Origin: Nitrospira sp. BO4
GTDB taxonomy: Bacteria > Nitrospirota > Nitrospiria > Nitrospirales > Nitrospiraceae
Assembly (NCBI GenBank): GCA_030144965.1
Contig: JAMPUU010000024.1
Coordinates: forward strand, 248,001-312,000
DNA length: 64,000 nt
Reading direction: 5' to 3'
The notes under the pieces are model-generated. The model was not told where the DNA came from. It saw only the letters and a list, made by a program, of their open reading frames with translations, and did not search any database. This document shows, one piece after another, positions 9,092 to 19,528 of this stretch. Each line of letters starts with the position of its first letter. Within the stretch, counting starts at the first letter, position 1. Made by a program: the position numbers and the translations under genes.

Positions 9092-10087
9092 ATGTCCATC
9101 CTCGACGAGACAGATACGCAGCCGGACGAGCCTGAAGAATCGGAGCCCTCTCAGACGGAGCCGAACGAGATTCCTGCCAGCGCCGAGCTTAGCCCGGCTC
9201 CTGAACACGAAACAAGCCCCCGAGCCGATACGACGGCGGTGGTACCGGTCACGGCGTTGCAGCAGTACCTGGCCGAGGTGCGTCGATACCCCTACCTTTC
9301 CAAAGAAGAGGAGCTTCAGCTTTTTCAAGAGTACCAAACGCACGGCAGCCGCGAAGCGGCTGTCAGGCTCATCATGGCCAACCTGCGCGTGTCGGTCTCG
9401 ATCGCGGCCGAGTACCTGCATACCGGGGCCGATCACATGGACCTGATTCAAGAAGGCAACGTTGGTCTGATGCAAGCCATCAAGAAATTCGACCCCTCGA
9501 AAAACGTGCGATTCTATGCCTATGCGGCTTGGTGGTCGCGGGCCTATATTCTGCGGTACTTGTTGCATACTTTTCGGCTGGTGAAGGTCGGGACGACTCA
9601 GGATCAGCGAAAGCTGTTCTATAATTTAAAAAAGGAAAAGGCAAAACTCGAACGGGACGGCTTCGCGCCCGACACCAAATTGCTCGCTGATCGTCTGAAC
9701 GTGCGTGAGCGCGACGTCATCGAGATGGATCAGCGCCTCGGCAACTGGGAACTATCGCTCGACCAGCCGATCGGAGAAAACCAGGAAAGCACGCTGCTGG
9801 ACGTCTTGCCGTCTCACCAAGAACCGGCGGACGAGCAGATTGCCGATCATCAGCTGAAAACGCTCTTTCGGGCCAAGCTCGCCGAGTTCATAACAACCCT
9901 CGAGGAGCGAGATGAGGACATTCTTCGAAACCGCATCTTGTCCGACTCCCCCCTCACCTTGGATGATTTGGGCGATAAATACGGTATTACGAAGGAACGG
10001 ACCCGCCAATTGGAAGCGCGTATCATCAAACGCCTTCGTGACTACATGAAAAAAGACATCAAAGATTTTGACCATTTGCGGGCATGA
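9092..10087 (+). CDS. rpoH: RNA polymerase sigma factor, RpoH (sigma-32) type
   Basis: Alternative sigma factor, probably for heat shock. The 331-residue protein has an acidic, Pro/Glu-rich N-terminal extension (about residues 1-45), region 1.2 (ALQQYLAEVRRYPYLSKEEE), region 2 (DLIQEGNVGLMQAIKKFDPSK and FYAYAAWWSRAYI), the RpoH box QRKLFYNLKK, and region 4 (TLDDLGDKYGITKERTRQLE). The RpoH box distinguishes it from RpoD and RpoS types. ATG at 9092 has no strong ribosome site, so part of the acidic extension could be untranslated. It is followed by groS-groL, the classic sigma-32 targets. Confidence 0.9.
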   Translation: MSILDETDTQPDEPEESEPSQTEPNEIPASAELSPAPEHETSPRADTTAVVPVTALQQYLAEVRRYPYLSKEEELQLFQEYQTHGSREAAVRLIMANLRVSVSIAAEYLHTGADHMDLIQEGNVGLMQAIKKFDPSKNVRFYAYAAWWSRAYILRYLLHTFRLVKVGTTQDQRKLFYNLKKEKAKLERDGFAPDTKLLADRLNVRERDVIEMDQRLGNWELSLDQPIGENQESTLLDVLPSHQEPADEQIADHQLKTLFRAKLAEFITTLEERDEDILRNRILSDSPLTLDDLGDKYGITKERTRQLEARIIKRLRDYMKKDIKDFDHLRA

Positions 10088-10219
10088 CGTCTCCGGTCAA
10101 TCCGCTTCCTCCCTCACGCAAAAAGCCCTAGAATATCGGTTTCACAATAGGTTACGATGTAAGAGGGTTCAATGAAGCGGCGAGAATGTCAGGGCTATAA
10201 AAATCCCTCGAGTCCCCTC

Positions 10220-10262
10220 TTGACTTGGATGAACTAAGGCCTATCTCCATCGAGTCATAGGC
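10220..10262 (+). promoter_or_regulatory. Candidate groSL promoter with overlapping inverted repeat
   Basis: TTGACT (10220-10225) and TATCTC (10242-10247) are 16 nt apart, about 100 nt before groS. An inverted repeat GCCTAT-N12-ATAGGC (10239-10244 and 10257-10262) overlaps the -10 and could be an operator. No CIRCE element and no good sigma-32 promoter (CTTGAA with CCCCAT at proper spacing) is visible in the 257-nt rpoH-groS spacer. Tentative. Confidence 0.35.
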
Positions 10263-10344
10263 TTCTAGGGTCATTATCGAGTTCAGCCCAACTCTCAACC
10301 GTCAACACCTAACGCGTTAACTTTCATCAGGAGGAGGTTCTGTT

Positions 10345-10644
10345 ATGGGTACAGCCGAGAAGGAAAAAAAGAATGTGGCCAAAGGATTCCAGCCCTTGGG
10401 TGAACGGGTGTTCGTCACGTACACCGAGGAATTGGAGCGCACCGCCGGTGGAATTTACGTGCCTGATTCAGCAAAGGAAAAGCCCCAACGGGGAGTGGTC
10501 CAAGCCGTCGGCAAGAAAGTGGAGAACGTCAAGGTCGGTGATCAAGTCCTCTTCGACAAGTATTCGGGCAGCAAGCTTCGGATTGAGGACGAAGAATGTT
10601 TGATCCTCAAGGAAGAAGACATCCTCGGAATCTTCACCAGCTAA
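10345..10644 (+). CDS. groS: Co-chaperonin GroES
   Basis: Heptameric lid of the GroEL folding chamber. The 99-residue protein has the usual fold order: QPLGERVFVTYTEELERTAGGIYVPDSAKEKP with the mobile loop, GVVQAVGKK, VKVGDQVLFDKYSGSKLRI and the terminal EEDILGIF. A short basic N-terminal extension (TAEKEKKNVAKG) precedes the conserved start. A very strong ribosome site (AGGAGGAGG) lies just upstream of the ATG. groL follows after 57 nt. Confidence 0.98.
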   Translation: MGTAEKEKKNVAKGFQPLGERVFVTYTEELERTAGGIYVPDSAKEKPQRGVVQAVGKKVENVKVGDQVLFDKYSGSKLRIEDEECLILKEEDILGIFTS

Positions 10645-12339
<1,695 letters not shown>

Positions 12340-12389
12340 GCCCTACAAGCTGCGGGCGGCTAGCCGCCAGTCCGAATTAAAGGCATGAA

Positions 12390-12427
12390 GGGCTCGGTGG
12401 GAAACCACCGGGCCCTTTGTGTTTTTT
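12390..12427 (+). terminator. Intrinsic terminator after groL
   Basis: An 11-bp stem (GGGCTCGGTGG with CCACCGGGCCC, one G-T pair) closed by a GAAA tetraloop, followed by a T-rich run (TTTGTGTTTTTT). Canonical. It lies about 50 nt after the groL stop; the convergent glnE-like gene ends about 220 nt further on, with nothing convincing between. Confidence 0.93.
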
Positions 12428-12646
12428 AGACTCCGCTTTTCCCCCAGAATCACCTATGTTCATCAACCTCCAGCATATCCTTTATACTCATGTTTAAACT
12501 GAGGCAGGGGAATAGCAGAACTACTCGCCCAGCTAAGAGTGCTTTCTTTATCTACTGAGCACATTAATGCTATCCACAAAGCCTTTATCCTCAGCAGGCG
12601 GCAGCGTAGCAGGCTCTTCTCCTGGAGCACATGCGTGATAATCAAG

Positions 12647-14374
12647 TTAGGCGTTACCCGCGGCTGTTGAGAGTGCCGCTTTGAGAAGGGGGGAGGTTTC
12701 TGGGTCAGAAAACAAAGACAGAAACATGCGGTGAACCATATTTGTATGGCGCTGATGATCCTGACGAAACCGTTCGTTCGCCTGATCCCGATCTTCCGAC
12801 CCATACCCCAAGCGAATCGCACATCGCTCGAGTTCAATCCGGCTTTCCGGAAGGGCATGGGTCTGGAGATCCTGGACCATCTGGAGCTTATGCTCAACAT
12901 CCCGAAGAAACAGGTACGCTGCTGCCAGATCATCCCGTTCTTTCACCGAAATCAGTTTCCGACGGGCGAACCGATCCAAAGCACCAAGGGTACTGCGGTC
13001 AAGGAGTGCCGGAACCCGCCTCCCAGCCAGTACCTGAATTGTCTGCACGAGAAATTCTATCTCCCGGATACCCCCTGTTCCCAGCTTCACATCACGCCGC
13101 TCGTGCCCACGGTCTGCTATTTTCGTGTCGATCATCTCTTTGACAATCCTCACTTCGTGGACCACTGGCAGCGCCTCGGCGAAACTCGTCTTCTTTCCAG
13201 GCTTCCCGAAAATAAAAGGCTTCACCACACCTAAGAATGCGTTCCCGACACGTGTCGAACCGGCTACCGGCGAGGCCTTCAGGAGCGCCAATCGTTCCCA
13301 GACTTGTCCACGTCTGAGATAGTATCGCCGATAGCCCGAGATCGAGCGTGCTAACTGGCCGACAGATCCCTCCGCCCGTAAACGCAGATCGACCCGAAAG
13401 ACATGACCTTCCCTGGTAGGTTCAATCAACACTCGCGTCAGTTCCCGGGCAAGGATCTCAAAATATTCCTCATTGGAAATGCCGACACCGGCCGGCTTGG
13501 CGGCGCGCCTGCCTCCCGGGGCCCTGGTTTCCCCGTCATCGGACTCATAGATATAGAGCAGATCGACATCGGAGCTGTAATTCAATTCATGGCCACCGAG
13601 CTTGCCCATCCCGATCACGGCGAATCTTGTTTCCACCCATCGTCCCTGCCGATTTCGGTGCATCGGGAGGCCATACTGTTGTCTGAGATCGCCGTCGACA
13701 ATTTCATAGGCCGCATGAATGAGCAGACAGGCCAGATCGGACAATGATGCCGTCGTCTGAGGTACCGTGGCGAGACGCAGCAGATCCCGGACACCGATCC
13801 GTAACATTTCCCGCCGCCGAAACCGGCGCAGTGCGTCCAACCTCAATTGGCTGGACGTAAGATGCTCAATGCTCTCGCGAAGCGCGCTCTCCAACCCATT
13901 CCGCGTCGGCGATCTGGCCAAAACATCCTCCTCGGCTAGCCAATACACCAACGTCGGGTCTCGAATCAGGGTGAAGGTCAAGGCGTCGCTATTACCGAAA
14001 ATGACACAGAGGAGGTCGAGCATGCGCGGCCAGCTGTGCAAATAGTCGAAAAATGTGGTACGAGCGACACGCGACAACATGCGCTCCCAATGGTTCAGCG
14101 CCTGATCCGGGTCAGCCGTTCTGGAGACCGATTCCAGCAAGAGCGGCAGGATGTCGGCCAACCGCCGGCGTTGGATTGGGTCGCCTGCCATCGCACTGAG
14201 GTTGCGGTCCGCCTGGTCGGGGTCACGCAGACCATAAGCTAACAAAATGGTCCGCACTTCCTCGGCATTTCGCTTGGTCGCGAGCAAGACAGGCCTGGGA
14301 TCAGGCTTGGAGGGAGTCGTCTGAATTGTTGGTTGAGCCTGTGCCGGCGGAAACGGAATGGATGATTGAGTCAT
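12647..14374 (-). CDS. GlnE-like protein, half-length, adenylyl-removase-type nucleotidyltransferase
   Basis: A 575-residue protein with a single GlnE nucleotidyltransferase domain, whereas typical GlnE has about 940 residues and two. The core GGHELNYSSDVD (about 260-271) supplies D269 and D271, with a third carboxylate at D329 in FRVDLRLRAEG, then the GTGGIREIEFLVQ and YLFLRDVEHKLQ helical regions. ELN(F/Y)SSD resembles the N-terminal (deadenylylating) half of E. coli GlnE as I recall it. The C-terminal half appears to be encoded by the divergent gene at 14434. Substrate is presumably GlnA, encoded at 26244. Family assignment is firm; which activity it has is inference. Confidence 0.82.
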   Translation of the reverse strand: MTQSSIPFPPAQAQPTIQTTPSKPDPRPVLLATKRNAEEVRTILLAYGLRDPDQADRNLSAMAGDPIQRRRLADILPLLLESVSRTADPDQALNHWERMLSRVARTTFFDYLHSWPRMLDLLCVIFGNSDALTFTLIRDPTLVYWLAEEDVLARSPTRNGLESALRESIEHLTSSQLRLDALRRFRRREMLRIGVRDLLRLATVPQTTASLSDLACLLIHAAYEIVDGDLRQQYGLPMHRNRQGRWVETRFAVIGMGKLGGHELNYSSDVDLLYIYESDDGETRAPGGRRAAKPAGVGISNEEYFEILARELTRVLIEPTREGHVFRVDLRLRAEGSVGQLARSISGYRRYYLRRGQVWERLALLKASPVAGSTRVGNAFLGVVKPFIFGKPGKKTSFAEALPVVHEVRIVKEMIDTKIADRGHERRDVKLGTGGIREIEFLVQTIQVLAGRRVPALLDRSTLGALDRFARRKLISVKERDDLAAAYLFLRDVEHKLQMVQDLQTHALPESRIELERCAIRLGYGSEDRDQANERFRQDHQRHTNMVHRMFLSLFSDPETSPLLKAALSTAAGNA

Positions 14375-14382
14375 GGCGGGGC

Positions 14383-14388
14383 ATTATA
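14383..14388 (-). promoter_or_regulatory. Consensus -10 box for the minus-strand glnE-like gene
   Basis: A perfect TATAAT on the minus strand ends 8 nt before the ATG at 14374, so transcription would start at or within a couple of bases of the initiation codon. No good -35 at 17 nt (TTTCAT and TTCATT are the closest matches). Suggests a leaderless or near-leaderless mRNA. Confidence 0.45.
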
Positions 14389-14420
14389 CTCTCCCCTACG
14401 CACAATGAAACCCATTCGGG

Positions 14421-14426
14421 TATACT
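14421..14426 (+). promoter_or_regulatory. -10 box for the plus-strand glnE-like gene
   Basis: TATACT ends 7 nt before the ATG at 14434, again predicting a start site at or near the A of ATG. There is no clear -35, and only a weak GAAG ahead of the start codon. With its minus-strand counterpart it packs two facing promoters into 59 nt. Confidence 0.4.
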
Positions 14427-14433
14427 GAAGTCC

Positions 14434-16713
14434 ATGCCGATCAGCTCTCCAGACCTCGGGCCGATCTCCAACACAGTTCGTCCATTGTGTCCTGACGTAG
14501 CACCAGAAGCTCTTCAAGATTTCTTCACCCGCATGGATCAGGAGTATTTCCGGCGGTTCGACCCCACGACGATCGCCCAACATATCCGATTGACGGCACA
14601 GCTGACGTCGGAACATCCCTGCACAATTGCCTTTGCTGAACAGCACGATAAACGGTTTGAGGTAACGATCGTAGCGTATGATTACTTCTCCGAATTCGCC
14701 ACTATTTGCGGCCTGCTTTCAGCTTTCGGCTTGAACATTGAAGAAGGACAGATTTATACGTTTGCCGACAAAACTGCTCCGCAGTCCGCTCGCACGAATT
14801 GGACAGGATACGGACCGCGTGTCCGCGCAAAGAGCAGCCCGAGTTTGAGCAGAAAAAAGATCGTCGACGTCTTCCGCGTCTTGCCGGTATCAGGCGCGGA
14901 GTTGGGGATTGAACAACAGAATCTCCTGGCAGACTCACTCCACTCGGTCATCATGTTGCTCGACAAGGGACAATTCGCGGAAGCGCGCTTTGCGGTGAAC
15001 CGGCGGCTGGTTGAACAACTGGGCAAGCGGCGCGGATCCTTCAGCGGCCTACTCAATCCGGTCCAGATCACGTTCGACAACAGCCAATCCCCGACCGACA
15101 CAGTCATGGATATCCGGTCGGACGATACCCCGGCCTTTTTGTACGCCTTCGCCAACGCCCTCGCGATGCGCAACGTGTACATTTCCAAAGCGCAATTTGA
15201 CGTCGAGAATGGCAAGATTCATGACCGCTTTTATGTCCGCAACCGCCACGGCCAGAAGCTGACTGACGCAGCTGATCAGCAGCAGTTACGCTTGACGGCC
15301 GTGCTTATTAAGCAGTTCACGCATGCCCTGACCTGGGCCCCAGACCCGACCAAAGCCTTGGAATCGTTTGACCAGTTTCTTGACCTCACCATGCACCAGG
15401 CGAAAGGGAAAGCCCAGCAGAAAGCCTTGGCCTTTCTCAGCGACAAAAAGACGTTCCCCTTGCTCGCCCGTCTGCTGGGCGCCAGCGATTTTCTCTGGGA
15501 AGACTTTCTGCGTCGCCAATACAGCAACCTCCTGCCCCTCCTGCAAGACTATCGAGATGCGCCCCTTATTGCGCCACGAGCGACACTTCGCAAGGACCTT
15601 GATCGTCTGGTGAATCGGGCTGCAACCGATGAGGAGAGGAAGGCGGCACTGAACAGCTTTAAAGATCGCGAGCTGTTTCGCATCGATATGAAGCATATCG
15701 TCGAGCCTGGCACCGCTCTCCCTGATTTTTCCGCGGCACTCACCCAACTGGCCGAAGTGATCGTCGATCGGAGCTTGAAGGACTGCCAAGCCAAATTGAA
15801 CAAACTCTATGGCCCGCCGCGATTGCCGAATAAGAAACCCTGTCCATTCACCGTTCTCGGCCTGGGCAAATTCGGCGGCAAGGAACTCGGTTACGCCTCA
15901 GATATTGAAGTGATGTTTGTATATGGCGACGCGGGCCGCACCGGCGGCAAGGAGCCGATCGAGAACAGCGAATATTTTGAGCGGCTGGGGCACGAACTCT
16001 TGCAGTGGATTGAGGCGAAACAGGAGGGGATCTTTCACCTGGACGTACGCCTCCGTCCCCATGGTGGGAAAGGCTCTCTGACCAACCCCTTCGACGAGAT
16101 CTCCAACTACTACAGTGATCAGGGCCTTGCCGCCGCATTCGAGCGCCAGTCGTTGATCAAACTGCGGCATGTGGCCGGCGATGCCGCTCTCGGTAAACGA
16201 GTCGAAGCTCACCGCGACAGTTATGTCTACAGCGGCCATCCCTGGGATCTTCCTGGAGCCCTCGACTTGCGTCGTCAGCAGCTGAAGCAACTGGTCGAGC
16301 GCGGCACCGTGAACCTGAAACATAGTCCGGGTGGCATCGTCGATATCGAATATGCCGTTCAGTACCTTCAAGTCATGCACGGCCATCGGCTCCCCGTCCT
16401 ACGCACCCCCAACACCATGCAGGCCCTGGCCGCCTTGGTCGACTGTGGGATCGTGACGAGGCAGGATGGCGAGAATCTTCGCAAGGCCTATTTCTTCATC
16501 CGCATGCTCATCGACGGCCTCCGCATGGTCCGTGGCAACGCGAAAGATCGTGTCCTCCCGCCCGTTGACTCCGATGAATTTATCTTTCTCGCCCGTCGTG
16601 TCGGCTATGCCACAGACGACTGGGAGGCCGGCGCTCGGCATCTCCACACCGACGTCGAACAGCATATGAGGCTCACCAAAGAATTCTTCGAGCGGACCTA
16701 CGGAAAGCTCTAG
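14434..16713 (+). CDS. GlnE-like protein with ACT-like domain, adenylyltransferase-type half
   Basis: A 759-residue protein. Residues about 75-112 (FEVTIVAYDYFSEFATICGL...) look like an ACT-type regulatory domain of the kind found in GlnD. The C-terminal half carries a nucleotidyltransferase core GGKELGYASDIEV (about 482-494), the HLDVRLRPHGGKG block and SPGGIVDIEYAVQYLQ. ELGY-SD matches the C-terminal (adenylylating) half of E. coli GlnE as I recall it. The second acidic residue is Glu492 rather than Asp. I start at 14434 (MPISSPDLG) because the longer frame would run into the divergent gene. Likely partner of the gene at 12647-14374; exact reaction unproven. Confidence 0.78.
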   Translation: MPISSPDLGPISNTVRPLCPDVAPEALQDFFTRMDQEYFRRFDPTTIAQHIRLTAQLTSEHPCTIAFAEQHDKRFEVTIVAYDYFSEFATICGLLSAFGLNIEEGQIYTFADKTAPQSARTNWTGYGPRVRAKSSPSLSRKKIVDVFRVLPVSGAELGIEQQNLLADSLHSVIMLLDKGQFAEARFAVNRRLVEQLGKRRGSFSGLLNPVQITFDNSQSPTDTVMDIRSDDTPAFLYAFANALAMRNVYISKAQFDVENGKIHDRFYVRNRHGQKLTDAADQQQLRLTAVLIKQFTHALTWAPDPTKALESFDQFLDLTMHQAKGKAQQKALAFLSDKKTFPLLARLLGASDFLWEDFLRRQYSNLLPLLQDYRDAPLIAPRATLRKDLDRLVNRAATDEERKAALNSFKDRELFRIDMKHIVEPGTALPDFSAALTQLAEVIVDRSLKDCQAKLNKLYGPPRLPNKKPCPFTVLGLGKFGGKELGYASDIEVMFVYGDAGRTGGKEPIENSEYFERLGHELLQWIEAKQEGIFHLDVRLRPHGGKGSLTNPFDEISNYYSDQGLAAAFERQSLIKLRHVAGDAALGKRVEAHRDSYVYSGHPWDLPGALDLRRQQLKQLVERGTVNLKHSPGGIVDIEYAVQYLQVMHGHRLPVLRTPNTMQALAALVDCGIVTRQDGENLRKAYFFIRMLIDGLRMVRGNAKDRVLPPVDSDEFIFLARRVGYATDDWEAGARHLHTDVEQHMRLTKEFFERTYGKL

Positions 16714-16906
16714 CTCTCCTCACGCCACGCCCCTAAGTCTTCTGAAGCCCTCACGAAGACCTGACTATCGGGTAATGGCCACACGATGATGCGGAGGCCC
16801 GGCGCCTCGAAACGGACATCAAGCAAGATAATGAAGGAGCCTCGTCTCCTCAAGCTTGGTGGTGTTCTAACCGATAGAGCTTCAGACGTTCGACCGAGGA
16901 ACTCCT

Positions 16907-18487
16907 ATGATTTCGTCAGGCATAGCCGCGGAATCGGCCTTGATCGACTCTATTCGTCCTCGCCTCCATCGAAATCTCAAGCCCCTCTTCGATGAGTCCA
17001 GCCGCTGCCTTCCGATCCTACAGTCAACCTGCCAGCAAATCCTGAGTCACATGGGGCCTCATTCCAACGCCGTGAGCCTGGCCCGGGTGATTAGCCGCGA
17101 TCACGGACTGACATGCAAGGTGCTGCAGGTCGCAAACAGCATCGCCTACAGCCCGCAACAGACGATTGTCTCGGTCCCTCATGCGGTCAGCTGGTTAGGG
17201 CTCGATACCGTTCGGTCCCTCGTGGCCGCCGCGCATCTTGTCGAGCAGCTTCGACATTGGCCTGTTCGCCAGCATGAGTTTCGAACCTTGATCGCCAAGT
17301 CCCTCATCTCCGCAACCTATGCGTGCGAACTGGGCATGGCGATCGAATACCCGCAGCCGGGCCAGTTGTTTACCGCAGCGCTTCTCTACTCCATCGGAGA
17401 CTTGGCGATTGCGTATCAGGACCCGGACCTGTTTGAAGCCCTCCAAGCCATTTCTCGGAAAGCGAAGCTACCGGCGGAATGTGTGCTTCAAGAGACCCAG
17501 CTCCTCGGTATACCTCGTCTGACTTTGGCTCAAGCTTTGGCTCGGATGTGGAAACTGCCTGACGATCTTATCGAGCTCTTCAGCAGGCCCGGGGAACTGG
17601 TGATGGGACGTTGGCCAAGCGGGTTCCCGACCTACAGAGGAGTCGTCGTCGGTTCCATCCGGCTGGTCGAAGTGATGACCAACCCCGCTCCACAGGCTGC
17701 CATTGAGGAAGCCAAACGAATACTCCTCCTCGGAAGCGGGCTTACTTCAGCGCAGTTCGCAGATTTGATGATTCGTGCCATGGACCGAGGACGCCAGCTC
17801 ATTCGCTCGATGGGGTTGTCGCTCGACTCCTCCGCCGAGGCAAAAGACGAATCACGGGAGAGCACCGAGTCGACCTCACGCCAGCCATCCGCCCCACCGA
17901 TGACTGGTGAGAAACCAGCGTCTCCTCCTCAACGGGTCTCTCCAACACAAGACCTCCCCCCTGCACCGATTCGGACCAAGCCGCTTGAAACACTCCAAGC
18001 CTTTCAGGACTCGCTGCAGAGTGCGAAGGACCTGAACAGCTTACTTGGCACATTCGTCACCTCTCTGCACCAGGACGCCGGATTTGACCGCGTGGGTTTG
18101 GCACTCCTGAACCAAAGCGATAGTGATCTGCTTGTCGGAAGGCTGGTGCTTGGTGTGGCTCCACTAGCCCCCTACATCCGGTCCCTGTCCGGTTCGCTCA
18201 GTCGGGAACACCAGTTTTTCCTGACGGTCCTCAAGCGAGTCGATCCTCTGCTCGTTCCAAACTTTTCAGATCAAGCGGCTGGAACCATGAAGCAGGACTT
18301 TCTCGAGGTCTGGAAACCGACATCGGCAATCCTCGCACCCCTGCGGGTAGGTGCGAAACCAATCGGACTCGTCTACTGCGATCGGGCGACGAGCAACCAG
18401 CCGATGCATGCTCAGGACTACCAGGCCTTGCAGCTGTTCTTTGCCCAGACGACATTGAGTCTGAATCGACTGGCCGGCATACTCTAG
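16907..18487 (+). CDS. HDOD-domain signalling protein with C-terminal GAF domain
   Basis: A 526-residue protein: HDOD domain at about 20-290 (SLARVISRDHGLTCKVLQVANSIAY, then the LLYSIGDLAIAY region), a Ser/Pro-rich linker at about 310-365, and a GAF-like domain at about 370-520 (LNSLLGTFVTSLHQDAGFDRVGLALL, ILAPLRVGAKPIGLVYCD). HDOD proteins are non-hydrolytic relatives of HD phosphodiesterases that act in signalling and cell-cycle or motility control; the GAF part would bind a ligand. ATG at 16907 is set by GAGGAA. The 193 nt upstream hold nothing I can name. Confidence 0.85.
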   Translation: MISSGIAAESALIDSIRPRLHRNLKPLFDESSRCLPILQSTCQQILSHMGPHSNAVSLARVISRDHGLTCKVLQVANSIAYSPQQTIVSVPHAVSWLGLDTVRSLVAAAHLVEQLRHWPVRQHEFRTLIAKSLISATYACELGMAIEYPQPGQLFTAALLYSIGDLAIAYQDPDLFEALQAISRKAKLPAECVLQETQLLGIPRLTLAQALARMWKLPDDLIELFSRPGELVMGRWPSGFPTYRGVVVGSIRLVEVMTNPAPQAAIEEAKRILLLGSGLTSAQFADLMIRAMDRGRQLIRSMGLSLDSSAEAKDESRESTESTSRQPSAPPMTGEKPASPPQRVSPTQDLPPAPIRTKPLETLQAFQDSLQSAKDLNSLLGTFVTSLHQDAGFDRVGLALLNQSDSDLLVGRLVLGVAPLAPYIRSLSGSLSREHQFFLTVLKRVDPLLVPNFSDQAAGTMKQDFLEVWKPTSAILAPLRVGAKPIGLVYCDRATSNQPMHAQDYQALQLFFAQTTLSLNRLAGIL

Positions 18488-18598
18488 CTCAGCCTCCATC
18501 TGGACATCACAAAGACAGTCCGCGACGGTTCGACCACGCTACATTCACATCCTGTTTGGCCTCAGCAATCGGCCTCCTGATGCGCCAGGACCCTCTAT

Positions 18599-19342
18599 CT
18601 AGATCCCGATGGCCAAGCGGACCGGATGGACCGCTTCAGAAATCCCGTATGGCCCCGTCGTCTCCACTTGGTCGGGATCCGCATAGGTGCCGAACAGCCG
18701 ATCCCATACGGTAAACAGGACCCCGAAATTCGCCCCAGCTCTCCCGATCTGTCTCAGGTGATGCACCCGATGGTAGCGGGGCGTGACGAAGAACCACTCC
18801 AGCTTTTTCGATTGCCACGTCACGTTCATATGCATCCAGTTATTTGTCAGGATCAGCATGTAGGAATAGAGGGGAAAGAACAGTGCCGGTACCGGCTTGA
18901 GTAGGGGAAACGCCAGCAGATAAGGGATGTTGGCAAGTGCCACCTGCGGAAGGCTCGCCCGGATACCGGCCAGCCAGTACAGTTCCGTCGGTGAATGGTG
19001 CCAGCGATGGATCGGCCATCCCCACGATGTATGCCAGAGCCGATGCATCCAGTAGGCGATTCCGTCCATGACGAACAGGAACACCAGCAGCTTGAACCCA
19101 AATGGGACCGCCTGCCAACGCCAGTGTGAATAGTCAGGAAATGGGATTCGATCCGTCACTTGTGTAGCGACGACGAAGAAGACCTGATAGGTGATGAACG
19201 CCCCGACATCCTGGAGAAACACGTGGCGATAGAGGAGTGCGCGCGACGGCCAGCAATATTCCGCTGCGAAAAAGAGCAGGCCGATTCCCCAATAGATGGC
19301 GAGCCATTCCAACGAAATCAGATTGGTCAAGAAGTCGACCAT
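18599..19342 (-). CDS. Fatty acid hydroxylase / sterol desaturase family membrane protein
   Basis: Integral-membrane di-iron oxygenase family. The 247-residue protein has several hydrophobic helices and the expected His boxes: HRLWH (HxxxH), HRWHH (HxxHH) and HRVHH near the C-terminus, with an extra His in NNWMHMN. All ligands appear present, so it should bind iron. Substrate cannot be read from sequence; lipid, hopanoid or carotenoid hydroxylation are options. Start at 19342 (MVDFLTNLISLEW) is chosen for AGGAG upstream; the frame extends 18 codons further without such a site. Lies between two HDOD genes. Confidence 0.88.
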   Translation of the reverse strand: MVDFLTNLISLEWLAIYWGIGLLFFAAEYCWPSRALLYRHVFLQDVGAFITYQVFFVVATQVTDRIPFPDYSHWRWQAVPFGFKLLVFLFVMDGIAYWMHRLWHTSWGWPIHRWHHSPTELYWLAGIRASLPQVALANIPYLLAFPLLKPVPALFFPLYSYMLILTNNWMHMNVTWQSKKLEWFFVTPRYHRVHHLRQIGRAGANFGVLFTVWDRLFGTYADPDQVETTGPYGISEAVHPVRLAIGI

Positions 19343-19528
19343 TATGCTCCTGTAGGAAACATGTGTTAGATCGACAACGAGGAAAAAGTAAGGCAAGAGG
19401 ATCGCCCATCTTGAAGGTGCCGGTCAAGTCGGTGCAACACTCCATTTACCCTTCCTATGCAGGCCGACCCGGTCAGCGAACATGCCACTTCGGAGATTGT
19501 TGTCTGATCACAGGAAAATTCTAAGGTG

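Noticed and set aside
10088-10344. CIRCE element or sigma-32 promoter ahead of groS
   Set aside because: No TTAGCACTC-N9-GAGTGCTAA pair; the CTTGAC/CTCCAT pair is 20 nt apart, too far for sigma-32.
12463-12933. A 156-codon minus-strand frame at the 3' end of the glnE-like gene
   Set aside because: Most of it overlaps the glnE-like frame in another register and its remainder shows no recognisable protein; the 12428-12646 spacer seems empty.
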